DNA from: an uncultured Bacilli bacterium
Lineage (GTDB): Bacteria > Bacillota_I > Bacilli_A > RF39 > UBA660
Direction: 5' to 3'
Length of the DNA: 19,321 bases
Assembly: GCA_934101275.1 (NCBI GenBank)
Contig: CAKOQM010000026.1
Location: 1-19,321 of the forward strand
A model generated the notes under the pieces. The model was not told where the DNA came from. It saw only the letters and a program-made list of their open reading frames with translations, and did not search any database. A program made the position numbers and the translations under genes. Positions 1 through 7,144 of this stretch are shown piece by piece (position 1 is the stretch's first letter; each line of letters starts with the position of its first letter).

Positions 1-11
1 GTAATCTTCAT
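1..11 (-). CDS. Start of a gene cut by the window edge, possibly ispE
   Basis: Only the first codons are present: ATG AAG ATT AC, read leftwards from position 11. A good ribosome binding site (AAGGAG, 9 bases before the ATG) and a sigma-A-like promoter at 55-82 show that this is a real gene start. In B. subtilis the order is yabG, veg, sspF, ispE, and IspE proteins commonly begin with a short M-K/R-I stretch before the AKINL motif. MKIT would fit the 4-diphosphocytidyl-methylerythritol kinase IspE, but four residues cannot identify a protein. The identity is an inference from neighbourhood only. Confidence 0.4.
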
Positions 12-54
12 AATATTCTCTCCTTCTAAAGTTATCTCTAACTTATATATTTAT

Positions 55-82
55 TTTATAACGAACCTATAGGCGATTTCAA
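55..82 (-). promoter_or_regulatory. Sigma-A-type promoter for the gene at the left edge
   Basis: On the minus strand TTGAAA (82-77) is followed after 16 bases by TATAAA (60-55); a TAAAAT two bases further on gives an 18-base spacer. It lies just after the veg stop codon and about 45 bases before the next start codon, so that gene can be transcribed separately from veg. Confidence 0.5.
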
Positions 83-87
83 GCTTT

Positions 88-300
88 TTACGCAAAGTTT
101 ACAACGACATCGCCAATTATAACATCCGAATAATTAAAGCTTTTTTGTGTACCATCTATTAAGACGGTGAAAACATACGGATAGAGTCCAGATACGACCC
201 CATAATACTCGTAATTTTTATTCCGCAGGCCATAAACATCTATTTTTACATTTCTATTTAGGTATTTTTTCATATTTTCTCTCACAATATCTAAATTCAT
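88..300 (-). CDS. veg: Veg family protein
   Basis: 70 residues. The central and C-terminal part, roughly residues 33-68 (GVVSGLYPYVFTVLIDG, then a short linker, SFNYSDV and VVVNF), lines up with B. subtilis Veg (about 86 residues): a G-x-x-x-x-x-YPxVFxVxxD core followed by an FxYSDxxxxxVxxxF tail. In B. subtilis Veg stimulates biofilm matrix gene expression and is strongly transcribed in vegetative cells; the biochemical mechanism is not settled. The start is an ATG at 300 preceded by a strong Shine-Dalgarno sequence (AGGGAGGG). It begins 9 bases after the yabG stop codon, the same yabG-veg order as in B. subtilis. No separate promoter was found in this small gap, so it probably depends on yabG readthrough or on a promoter inside yabG. 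Confidence 0.85.
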   Translation of the reverse strand: MNLDIVRENMKKYLNRNVKIDVYGLRNKNYEYYGVVSGLYPYVFTVLIDGTQKSFNYSDVIIGDVVVNFA

Positions 301-309
301 TGTCCCTCC

Positions 310-1080
310 CTATCTTGGAAACCCGACATACATCATGCCTGTACTAATAATTCCTCCCATACCATCCGCGCCATACTTAGTTCTAGAAAGCAGATTTACT
401 AAATCAATTTCTTTATTTCTTTCACTCATAGCTAAAACAGTCGCGATAATAGCTGGATCTAAGGCATGAATATTTACGCGTTTGGGTGAACTTGCAAAAT
501 TGGCACCAGCTTTAATAAGCTCTTCGTAATCACTTTGACAGGCTCCAGCGATAATAACAAGTTTTTCATGACTTTTTTCATACTTTCTAGCCTCTTTAAC
601 AGCTTTAACAAAGTACTCTGTATTTTTATAATTTTTAATATCATTTTTACTACCTTTTTTTTCATAATAGGCATCATGACCTGTGATAACCACAATATCC
701 GGTTGATATTCTATTAACAAATTTTTGATTTCTTTATAGATTTCTTTTTCGTTAATCTGTTTACCAATAGCCATGACTTTATTTCGTTTATAAAAATTCA
801 AACATCTTTCTAAATAATCCTTATCCGCATCAATATGAAGTACTTTTCCTGGAAGAAAAAAATAATCTCCACGGTCATCATTAAACAAAATGATTTCTTC
901 ATCTTCATCACTACGAACATCATTTTGATAAGGCTTTAAATCTTCTAAAGGGGCATCAGCATATAACCTTACATTAACGCCCTTTAAATAAGCCGTTTCA
1001 TTTTTTATGGATAAAATTTTAAAAACAACATCATGATTATATTTATATCTTGTTACAAGATTACCTACTTCTAGTGTCAT
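310..1080 (-). CDS. yabG: Sporulation-specific cysteine protease YabG
   Basis: YabG is a protease made in the mother cell that trims spore coat proteins in B. subtilis and processes SpoIVA and CspBA in Clostridioides difficile. Numbered from the ATG at 1080 (256 residues), the protein begins MTLEVGNLVTR, matching the B. subtilis start MQFQIGDMVAR. The conserved blocks are PGKVLHID (about 77-84), VITGHDAYY with His135, IIAGACQS with Cys181 (the presumed catalytic cysteine), and ANFASSPKRVNIHALDP (about 193-209). The family is about 290 residues in B. subtilis; this copy lacks a charged linker after the N-terminal domain. A GTG at 1089 lies in the same frame, but it is part of the Shine-Dalgarno stretch AGGTG, so the ATG at 1080 is preferred. 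It starts 24 bases after the terminator of the surface-protein gene; I could not find a convincing sigma-K promoter. Confidence 0.93.
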   Translation of the reverse strand: MTLEVGNLVTRYKYNHDVVFKILSIKNETAYLKGVNVRLYADAPLEDLKPYQNDVRSDEDEEIILFNDDRGDYFFLPGKVLHIDADKDYLERCLNFYKRNKVMAIGKQINEKEIYKEIKNLLIEYQPDIVVITGHDAYYEKKGSKNDIKNYKNTEYFVKAVKEARKYEKSHEKLVIIAGACQSDYEELIKAGANFASSPKRVNIHALDPAIIATVLAMSERNKEIDLVNLLSRTKYGADGMGGIISTGMMYVGFPR

Positions 1081-1104
1081 TTTGTTCACCTATTAGAGCA
1101 TATG

Positions 1105-1134
1105 AAAAAAGACTAACGTTTATGCGTTAATCTT
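1105..1134 (-). terminator. Intrinsic terminator of the surface-protein gene
   Basis: On the minus strand a 10-bp stem (AAGATTAACG with CGTTAGTCTT, one G-U pair; arms 1134-1125 and 1118-1109) and a 6-base loop are followed by six T residues (1110-1105). The stem overlaps the last base of the stop codon of the 1134-2744 gene and sits just before yabG. Confidence 0.85.
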
Positions 1135-2744
1135 TAACCAATGGTATAAGGATTTTCAAAGGTTCCTTCTCCGTTTAAAATTGATACATTTGATTTTAAA
1201 TATATCGAAGGCCAAACCGCACCCTGAAAGCACGCATAGGAGTTGAAAACATGGCCTGTGAAGTTGACAGAAAACACATGCGCAGCAAACGAAGAGTTCG
1301 CGTACGGAGAAAGAGTCCATTGCATATTGCTTGAATCTAAAAGCCAATCATTATTATAGCAATCACTTGCACTGCCCCAGTAAGATAATTCTTTATTTAA
1401 ACAACTTGTTCGATTACTTGTACTTCCTCCACTGGTCGCATATCCATAATCACTTGGATACATTAAACCTATTTTACCATTCCACGTCGTTGTTCTTGTT
1501 ACCGTATCATTACAATTTGTGCCTGACGTACATATTTTTCCTTTATTACTACTTCTTTCGTAACTATAAAAATGACTTGCTAGACCATTACTTGCTGAAG
1601 CATAATCATTTGTACCATTTGTTCCTGTACTCCATAAGGTGTCGCCTATTAATGATTTTAAATTTGTTTTTAATCCACTACTTGTAAAATCACATGCTGT
1701 TGTTAAATTGTTCGAATTGCTATAACAGTTTCCTGAACCACCATTGTAGTACAATGAGCCTCCAACGCTTTCACTTTCATAGCCTGGATTTAAAAGTTTC
1801 ATTAAATCTGCTTGGCTCCATTCGTTGATTCCATAACCACCATTTACAGATGACTCTGAAGAGTCCCATGAATATGTTCCTATTGATTCATTTCTTATTA
1901 ATTTTATTCTTGTTTCTTTTTTGCCTGTACCATTATCTATATTATTCATAACACCTATAATACGCCATATTTCATTATCTATTTTGACATAGTTACAAGG
2001 ATTTGGTCCAACATATCTTAAATTGTTATCTGTTGTTCCATCATAGGCTAAAGTATAAGTACATGTATCACTTGTTTTATTTGGAACAGTATAAATATCT
2101 GTTGATAAAGTATCTGCATTTTCCTTAACATAACTTAAGACATCTTTACCCAAAACTGGTATTTCTTCTATATAACTTGTTGTTATAACGACTTTTGAAC
2201 TAAACTTAGCATTTTGTACGCCTTCGGTATTCATATCCACATTTTCGTCTAACCATAATCTTAAGGTGTACGTTTTAGATTCTTTAGCATTTAAGTATCC
2301 TGTTGTTAGATTAAAAGATGTTTGAGCATTATCTAACGTTTTCGTGATTGTTTGATAACTGGATAATAAACTGGTGGTTATTTCTGTTTCTGTATCACCT
2401 GTTTTTGATGATATCATAGCTTTAACCGCATCATTATTGGTTAACGTTGTCGTATTTAGTACTTCTAGGTTAACGTTAAAAGAAGCATAAGAATCACAAG
2501 TATTTGTTATGGTAAATTCATAAGGGGTTAACTTCTTTCCTTCTTCATCTAAGATGGGATAAGCCTTTTGTAAACTAATATTGTCTTTATCTGTGAAGGT
2601 AATATTAAAACAAGATGTAACAATATCATTTTGGCCTGTTTGGGTTAAGTTTAAGACCCACAAGGCATAGGATACTCCTATAATAGCGATGATACCTATT
2701 AATAAAACAATTGTAATCAAAATATTTCTTTTCTTTTTATCCAT
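1134..2744 (-). CDS. Membrane-anchored or secreted surface protein with lectin-like variable C-terminus
   Basis: I do not recognise a named gene. The 536 residues begin with a short basic stretch (DKKKR) and one hydrophobic segment (about 8-28) ending in GVSYALW, like the export signals of TasA/camelysin-type proteins handled by SipW-type peptidases. Residues about 30-195 look like a beta-sandwich. From about 225 a different domain begins, with motifs RYVGPNP-CNYVKID, EIWRIIGVM and EWSQADLMKLLNPGY. The C-terminus has a WTLSP, VNF-x-G-x-V, AVWPS, YLKSN series that resembles C-type-lectin/formylglycine-generating-enzyme-like folds. It has its own extended -10 promoter (2822-2830), Shine-Dalgarno AAAGGAG and terminator, so it is monocistronic. 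B. subtilis has no gene here between ksgA and yabG. Residues about 480-514 differ sharply in base composition from the rest (see separate entry). Likely role: adhesion or ligand binding at the cell surface (inference). Confidence 0.75.
   Translation of the reverse strand: MDKKKRNILITIVLLIGIIAIIGVSYALWVLNLTQTGQNDIVTSCFNITFTDKDNISLQKAYPILDEEGKKLTPYEFTITNTCDSYASFNVNLEVLNTTTLTNNDAVKAMISSKTGDTETEITTSLLSSYQTITKTLDNAQTSFNLTTGYLNAKESKTYTLRLWLDENVDMNTEGVQNAKFSSKVVITTSYIEEIPVLGKDVLSYVKENADTLSTDIYTVPNKTSDTCTYTLAYDGTTDNNLRYVGPNPCNYVKIDNEIWRIIGVMNNIDNGTGKKETRIKLIRNESIGTYSWDSSESSVNGGYGINEWSQADLMKLLNPGYESESVGGSLYYNGGSGNCYSNSNNLTTACDFTSSGLKTNLKSLIGDTLWSTGTNGTNDYASASNGLASHFYSYERSSNKGKICTSGTNCNDTVTRTTTWNGKIGLMYPSDYGYATSGGSTSNRTSCLNKELSYWGSASDCYNNDWLLDSSNMQWTLSPYANSSFAAHVFSVNFTGHVFNSYACFQGAVWPSIYLKSNVSILNGEGTFENPYTIG
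1203..1310 (-). other. Candidate hypervariable (diversity-generating retroelement-like) segment
   Basis: Codons 479-514 of the surface protein. By hand count the coding strand has 15 A in 108 bases (14%) and 50% GC, while the following 22 codons have 39% A and the 120 bases before 1381-1500 have about 41% A. T stays high (36%), so A is lost selectively from one strand, as expected when reverse transcription mutates template adenines. GC-rich codons otherwise uncommon here (four GCG, three TCG) cluster in it. The amino acid pattern V-N-F-x-G-x-V followed by AV-x-P is typical of lectin-type targets of diversity-generating retroelements, where varied positions derive from AAC/AAT codons. No template repeat or reverse transcriptase is in the window. 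Confidence 0.5.
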
Positions 2745-2820
2745 AAATGGAACAACTCCTTTTCTCTTTAGTATGTAACAGTTTGTTTTGTTTTAAACTC
2801 TGTTTACTTATTACATGAAA

Positions 2821-2830
2821 CATTATAGCA
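2821..2830 (-). promoter_or_regulatory. Extended -10 promoter of the surface-protein gene
   Basis: The minus strand reads TGCTATAATG: a perfect TATAAT (2827-2822) preceded by the TGN extension. No good -35 box is seen at 17 bases. The site is about 80 bases before the ATG at 2744 and follows the rsmA terminator. Confidence 0.55.
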
Positions 2831-2880
2831 TTTCAATACCATTCAGTTATAAATATGAAGGGTAATAGTAATTTTTCATA

Positions 2881-2912
2881 CAAAAAAATCACCATAGTTT
2901 ACCTATGATAAT
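2881..2912 (-). terminator. Intrinsic terminator after rsmA
   Basis: On the minus strand a 10-bp stem (ATTATCATAG with CTATGGTGAT, two G-U pairs; arms 2912-2903 and 2897-2888), loop of 5, then seven T residues (2888-2882). It ends the 3D-protein/rsmA transcript and isolates the surface-protein gene. Confidence 0.8.
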
Positions 2913-2923
2913 TATAACAGATA

Positions 2924-2933
2924 CCCCCCCCCC
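2924..2933 (-). repeat. G10 homopolymer tract in the rsmA 3' untranslated region
   Basis: Ten C residues in a row on the plus strand (G10 on the transcribed-sense strand), starting 5 bases after the rsmA stop codon and ending 11 bases before the terminator stem. Such a tract stands out in AT-rich DNA and is prone to slippage. It lies about 95 bases upstream of the -10 box of the surface-protein gene. Confidence 0.8.
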
Positions 2934-2938
2934 GAGTG

Positions 2939-3715
2939 TCAAGACACTTTAAATAACTCAACAAACATTTCGTAAGGAATATCCTCGGCGCGAACATTTT
3001 CATCATATCCGTTGGTCTTTAAAATCTCTAGCATAAGGGGCCATGATTCTTTAGGTAAATTATTTTTTAATTTTTTTCTTTTTTGTAGGAAACATTGTTT
3101 TAAGAATTTCTGAAAACGAGGCATATCTAAGTCTATAATATTTTCTTTCCTTTTAAAGGTAATGACCGCACTATCTACATTAGGTGCAGGATTAAAAGAT
3201 TTTCTTGAGACATCAAACAGATAATTTACTTCATAATAATGATTTAATAAAACGGTAAAATAACCATAGTCTTTTGATTTTGGTTGAGCATTAAAACGGT
3301 AACCAACTTCTTTTTGAACAAGTAATGTCATTGCTTTTTCTTTTATATCACACCTGATGATATGTTCAATAATCGGAGTAGTAATATAATATGGAATATT
3401 AGCAATAATAAAGATATTTTCATATTGTTCGGGTAAATCTTTAACTATATCTCTTTTTAAGAAATCTTCAAAAATGATTTTAACAGTTTCATTTTCATAC
3501 TTACTAAGAACTTCTTTCATTCTTTCATCAATTTCATAACAAATAAGTTTGCCTTTTTTCTGTACTAAATATTTTGTAAGAGCTCCTTTACCAGGCCCAA
3601 TTTCTATAATGACGTCTTTATCTGTTGTTAAGGCCGTATTAGCAATTTTTTGTAAAACGATTTCATCTTTTAAGAAATTTTGACCTAAACTCTTTTTAGC
3701 AGGAATTTTTGACAT
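2939..3715 (-). CDS. rsmA: 16S rRNA (adenine1518/1519-N6) dimethyltransferase
   Basis: RsmA (KsgA) dimethylates two adjacent adenines in the loop of helix 45 of 16S rRNA late in small-subunit assembly; loss gives kasugamycin resistance. Numbered from the ATG at 3715 (258 residues), the N-terminal KKSLGQNFL (7-15), the S-adenosylmethionine motif IEIGPGKGALT (37-47), the acidic YEIDE (60-64) and the catalytic NIPYY (106-110) are all present, followed by FNPAPNVDSAVI typical of the family. An in-frame GTG at 3727 is part of the Shine-Dalgarno sequence AGAGGTG, so the ATG nine bases further on is preferred. It follows the 3D-domain gene as in B. subtilis, except that rnmV, which lies between them there, is absent. 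Confidence 0.97.
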   Translation of the reverse strand: MSKIPAKKSLGQNFLKDEIVLQKIANTALTTDKDVIIEIGPGKGALTKYLVQKKGKLICYEIDERMKEVLSKYENETVKIIFEDFLKRDIVKDLPEQYENIFIIANIPYYITTPIIEHIIRCDIKEKAMTLLVQKEVGYRFNAQPKSKDYGYFTVLLNHYYEVNYLFDVSRKSFNPAPNVDSAVITFKRKENIIDLDMPRFQKFLKQCFLQKRKKLKNNLPKESWPLMLEILKTNGYDENVRAEDIPYEMFVELFKVS

Positions 3716-3758
3716 AAGTTTTTTCACCTCTTAGAAAAGAATACCATAAAAAATGGTT

Positions 3759-3787
3759 AAAAAAAAGAGGCTGGCTAATAACCAACC
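3759..3787 (-). terminator. Hairpin with T-run overlapping the stop of the 3D-domain gene
   Basis: On the minus strand GGTTGGTT (3787-3780) can pair with AGCCAGCC (3776-3769) around a 3-base loop, followed by TCTTTTTTTT (3768-3759). The TAG stop codon at 3777-3775 lies at the loop and the start of the 3' arm, so ribosomes finishing the gene would cover the hairpin. It may reduce rather than abolish transcription into rsmA, which starts 44 bases later without an obvious promoter. Confidence 0.65.
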
Positions 3788-4311
3788 CTTAAAACATCAT
3801 AACTTAATGTGTTACGCCCTACATACATAGAAGCATCATTTTCACTCGGCATTAAAAGGTCTAAATCATTACCTAAGACACCACGGTCTAAAACAATCGC
3901 GACGATGGGTTCCGAAGATAACTTATTTAAGTTAAATCTAACAATCGTACCACAAGGTAAGTTTTTACTGGAAGCCACAATACGAACGTTACCATAAGTG
4001 ATATCTGGATAATAAGTTTGACCATTTCTTACATTATAAGATGGGGCACAAGAAAGTTTACCACTACACAAAGGGCAATCAGCTCCATATCCCGTGACAT
4101 CCCCAGTAAAGGTATCTTTCGCACTATATAAATCATTTTTTATATCATTTTCGAGACGCATGGCCATTGTTGTTAAGTTGATAACTCTATTTTGAGCTAA
4201 GGATGAGACACTTGTCACATTTCTTGTGGTACTTATATTAGCCACCAAAACAACAAAAACTAAAATAACAAATTGTACGACTGTTTTTAAACTTCCTACA
4301 ATCTTTTTCAT
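3775..4311 (-). CDS. 3D-domain cell-wall protein (YabE/YuiC-like)
   Basis: 178 residues with an N-terminal membrane segment or uncleaved signal (about 10-26, VVQFVILVFVVLVA) and a C-terminal 3D (Asp-Asp-Asp) domain, about 68-178. The 3D domain has a double-psi beta-barrel related to lytic transglycosylase MltA; the aspartates seen here are Asp142 in LDRG and Asp149/Asp151 in NDLDLLM. TGYGADCPLCSG, YGNVRIVASS and LPCGTIV are well conserved, with Cys79, Cys82, Cys88 and Cys120 that may pair outside the cell. The position between tatD and rsmA matches B. subtilis yabE, but this protein lacks the G5 and ubiquitin-like repeats of YabE/RpfB. Probable role: peptidoglycan cleavage or remodelling (inference). 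The start ATG at 4311 has AGGTGA before it, and a strong promoter lies at 4334-4362. Confidence 0.85.
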   Translation of the reverse strand: MKKIVGSLKTVVQFVILVFVVLVANISTTRNVTSVSSLAQNRVINLTTMAMRLENDIKNDLYSAKDTFTGDVTGYGADCPLCSGKLSCAPSYNVRNGQTYYPDITYGNVRIVASSKNLPCGTIVRFNLNKLSSEPIVAIVLDRGVLGNDLDLLMPSENDASMYVGRNTLSYDVLRVGY

Positions 4312-4333
4312 GGCATCACCTGTTTATAAAAAC

Positions 4334-4362
4334 ATGATAGCATAGCTTTTTTTAAATGTCAA
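4334..4362 (-). promoter_or_regulatory. Strong sigma-A promoter for the 3D-domain protein and rsmA
   Basis: Minus strand: perfect TTGACA (4362-4357), 17-base spacer ending in TGC, then TATCAT (4339-4334). The -35 box lies within the last codons and stop region of tatD. It sits 23 bases upstream of the ATG at 4311. Confidence 0.8.
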
Positions 4363-5101
4363 AAAGTGACAAAATATTTTTATTAGTGATTTCAGATAAC
4401 TCTTCTATAGAAATATTTAAATATTCTGAGACAAATTCGGCAATATTTTTAACATATTTAGGTTCATTTCTCGTTCCCCTGTAAGGATGAGGTGTTAAAT
4501 AAGGACTATCCGTTTCTAAAATAATATCGTTTTTAATATACGGCAATAGTTCTTTTAAATGACTATTTCTAAAGGTAACAACCCCATTGATACCCAGTTT
4601 ATAACCCATCTTAATGTAAATCTTAGCCACTTCTAAACTTCCAGAAAAAGAGTGGATAACGCCTTTTACTAAAGGGTATTTTTTTAAAATATCCACAGTA
4701 TCTTGAGTGGCATCTCTACTATGAATCACCACGGGTAAATGGTATTTCTCTGCAAGGCACAATTGGCTTTCAAAAAGTTTTTGCTGTCTTTCTTTATCTT
4801 CTTTACCATAATGATAATCCAGACCTATCTCACCTATCGCGATAACTTTTTTATTTTGTAAGGCTTTTTCTAAAAATGTTAAATCTTCTGATTTAAAGTC
4901 TTGGACATTTTCAGGATGAATACCTAAAGCTCCGTAAATAGAAGGATTTTTTTTTGTAAGTTCTAATACTTCTTTATTTGATTTGTTATCACAGCCAGCC
5001 ACGATAAAACGTGTAATAGAGGCTTCTTTGGCATTCAAAAGAATCTTCGAAACATCTTCATAATATTCTTTATATAAATGACAATGTGTATCCGTAAACA
5101 T
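4352..5101 (-). CDS. tatD: TatD-family metal-dependent deoxyribonuclease
   Basis: 249 residues, the usual length for the amidohydrolase-fold TatD/YcfH family, which acts as a 3'-5' exonuclease on DNA and RNA and on D-aminoacyl-tRNA-like substrates in some members. The metal ligands are visible: DTHCHL with His6 and His8, GEIGLDYHY with Glu91, VIHSRDA with His127, VIHSFSG with His150, and ETDSPYLTP with Asp198. The start ATG at 5101 is preceded by AGGTGAC. It is 8 bases downstream of the HerA-like gene and probably co-transcribed with it. In B. subtilis tatD directly follows metS; here the ATPase gene sits between. Confidence 0.95.
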   Translation of the reverse strand: MFTDTHCHLYKEYYEDVSKILLNAKEASITRFIVAGCDNKSNKEVLELTKKNPSIYGALGIHPENVQDFKSEDLTFLEKALQNKKVIAIGEIGLDYHYGKEDKERQQKLFESQLCLAEKYHLPVVIHSRDATQDTVDILKKYPLVKGVIHSFSGSLEVAKIYIKMGYKLGINGVVTFRNSHLKELLPYIKNDIILETDSPYLTPHPYRGTRNEPKYVKNIAEFVSEYLNISIEELSEITNKNILSLFDI

Positions 5102-5109
5102 TATGTCAC

Positions 5110-6951
5110 CTATAAAGTATCAATCATGGAAGGTTTTGGCATCGCTTCATTCGTTATAAAAGGGCTTGTTTGAACCGTTTTTTCTTCCATGACATTAGAC
5201 TTACCTTCCCAATAAGACGACACATCACAACTGGCTGAATAAGGTCTTGGATTTGGCATATCGAGCTTCACAATCATGGGAATTTTAAAAGCACTACCAA
5301 AAGAAACACACGTTCCAGGTTGTAATATTTTCATCTTTTCTATAACGTCTTGACTAATATTTGGAAGCATTTCTTCAATATATTTAATATCTTTAGGGTG
5401 AGTCATTTTGAAGATTAAGAAGTTCGAACATTGAGATACAACCGTATCACTGATTTCCATTGGTCTTTGACTAATAATACCTAAAATAACCCCGTATTTA
5501 CGTCCTTCTTTGGCAATTCTTTCAAAAATATTATAACCAATTAAGTAAACGTCATTATCTTTTTGAATATAACGGTGAGCTTCTTCTAAGAAGATATGAA
5601 AGGGAATAGTTGCCCTAGATGCATTTTCTTTAGCAAAGTCAAAAATCATTCGTGTATAAATCTTAACAATGGCCTTAGAAATATTGTCATCTAAACCTTC
5701 TAAGTTAATATTTATAATTTGCGATTTTTGATTTTTATTACTTACTAAATTTTGGATAAATTCTTCATAAGTAACATATTTAATACCTTGGAATAATTTA
5801 CCAACTGGTCCATGGATTAAAGCATAAAGCCGAACTCTTAAAAGTTGGGCATCATCTTGTAAATTGCGGTTATTTTGGAATCCTTCGCTAATAAGTGTAA
5901 AATCTAAAGCTTTAGAAAATGCTTTTAAATCATAAGTAACATTGGCTAACGATTCATCAATATCTAAATTTTCATCAATATATTTTAAAATATAATCGGT
6001 GATTAAAACTTCTTCACCAAATTTTCCCCTTGAATCTATTTGAAAGCATTCCGAGAAGCTTCTTGTATAACCAATACCAGGTATCTGAGTATCTAAGTTA
6101 AACTCTTTAGTATGACAGGTATTAATAATGCTAAAGATGTCATCTTTTTTCTTATCTGTAGTGGCAGAACTATATAAAACCGTAATTAAAGCTTGGGCAA
6201 TAATATGATTTTTGTATTTGGTGGATTTATCATCATCAATCGCAAATATTTTAGCAATTTTCATCGCTCTTTCGATAATAGTCAACTGCGAATGTTTATC
6301 GGCTTGTAGTAAAATAGCTAGGTCATCCGTTTTTAATAAATTCATCGGTATTTGTATTAAAATATCGGTAGGTTCTTTTTGTTGAGATGTAATGAATTTA
6401 TAGTTATAACAAGGATTGATGTTGCTAATACTTTTAAAGGCATTTTTATACTCACCAAAAGAGTCAAAAAATAATAGATTGGCATTGGGTGCGGCAGAAT
6501 ATTTATTGCTTAGTAAATTTTGAACAATACGTGCAACACCACAACTTTTACCCGAACCAGTATTACCAAAAATACATAAGTGATTCGCTAGTAAATCATT
6601 AATACTAGGGCATACATAGTGGTCTTTATAGGTAGCACTCATACCCAAAACAAATGTTTTGTCCGATTCTACCCCAAATAATTCTTTTAATTCCTCATCG
6701 TTTATCGTCCTAATATGACTATCTAAACTAGCCTTTCTTAAAATACCATTGTAATAATGTCCGTCGACAAATTCGCCTAAGAATTTAACTCTTATTTCAT
6801 CTTCTTTGACTTCCGTGATTTCACTTAAAATTTTATGATTATCTTTTTCAAAGATTAAGTGTAAATTTAATAAATCACTACTAACATCATCACTCATTTT
6901 ATTTTCAATATAGGCAATATTATCACTTATATATAAGATTTTTCCAAACAT
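5110..6951 (-). CDS. HerA-like DUF87 ATP-binding protein
   Basis: 613 residues. An N-terminal beta-rich region (1-75) resembles the HAS-barrel of HerA ATPases. Then follow Walker A GNTGSGKS (129-136), a second acidic strand NLLFFDSFGEY (158-168), Walker B HIFLEEAH (452-459) and the sensor-like IISQRP (492-497), in the order seen in FtsK/HerA translocases. HerA proteins form hexamers that pump DNA, usually with a NurA nuclease in archaea or with SIR2/DUF4297-type partners in bacterial defence. No such partner is adjacent: the neighbours are metG and tatD. TatD is a nuclease 8 bases downstream, so a functional pairing is conceivable but unproven. The start ATG at 6951 has AAGGGTGA before it. 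Good assignment to the superfamily; the cellular role is unknown. Confidence 0.8.
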   Translation of the reverse strand: MFGKILYISDNIAYIENKMSDDVSSDLLNLHLIFEKDNHKILSEITEVKEDEIRVKFLGEFVDGHYYNGILRKASLDSHIRTINDEELKELFGVESDKTFVLGMSATYKDHYVCPSINDLLANHLCIFGNTGSGKSCGVARIVQNLLSNKYSAAPNANLLFFDSFGEYKNAFKSISNINPCYNYKFITSQQKEPTDILIQIPMNLLKTDDLAILLQADKHSQLTIIERAMKIAKIFAIDDDKSTKYKNHIIAQALITVLYSSATTDKKKDDIFSIINTCHTKEFNLDTQIPGIGYTRSFSECFQIDSRGKFGEEVLITDYILKYIDENLDIDESLANVTYDLKAFSKALDFTLISEGFQNNRNLQDDAQLLRVRLYALIHGPVGKLFQGIKYVTYEEFIQNLVSNKNQKSQIININLEGLDDNISKAIVKIYTRMIFDFAKENASRATIPFHIFLEEAHRYIQKDNDVYLIGYNIFERIAKEGRKYGVILGIISQRPMEISDTVVSQCSNFLIFKMTHPKDIKYIEEMLPNISQDVIEKMKILQPGTCVSFGSAFKIPMIVKLDMPNPRPYSASCDVSSYWEGKSNVMEEKTVQTSPFITNEAMPKPSMIDTL

Positions 6952-7010
6952 TTTGTATCACCCTTACCTAAAATAATTTTATCAGAATAAACTTTCCTTG
7001 TCTAGGTTCC

Positions 7011-7035
7011 AAAAAAAGGCCTTTACGGCCTTTTT
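7011..7035 (-). terminator. Intrinsic terminator between metG and the HerA-like gene
   Basis: A near-perfect hairpin: AAAAAGGCC, loop of 5, GGCCTTTTT (arms 7035-7027 and 7021-7013 on the minus strand), followed by further T residues to 7011. Because both ends are A/T runs it could work in either direction; on the minus strand it ends the metG transcript. Confidence 0.85.
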
Positions 7036-7114
7036 GCATTATTTTATAAGTCTTTCGCTGTCTTTTAAAGTTAACGAAGTTATATTTTTATCAATGATAG
7101 TTAATACTTTTTTA

Positions 7115-7144
7115 GTCTGATTAATATAAGTTATTTAATCAGAC
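7115..7144. repeat. Perfect 10-bp inverted repeat
   Basis: GTCTGATTAA (7115-7124) and TTAATCAGAC (7135-7144) are exact reverse complements around a 10-base spacer. No T-run follows on either strand, so it is not a standard terminator. It may be a protein binding site or a structured part of the metG 3' untranslated region. Confidence 0.6.

Noticed and set aside
1156..1347. Alternative minus-strand frame overlapping the variable segment.
   Set aside because: It starts inside the surface gene, lacks a ribosome binding site and exists because the GC-rich segment has few stop codons.
1331..1687. Plus-strand open frame of 118 codons.
   Set aside because: It is antisense to the surface-protein gene, very rich in Leu, Tyr and His, and has no ribosome binding site; a shadow of the main gene.
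5110..6951. HerA-like gene as part of an antiphage island (HerA with SIR2 or DUF4297).
   Set aside because: No effector or nuclease of those types is adjacent; the neighbours are housekeeping genes in conserved order.
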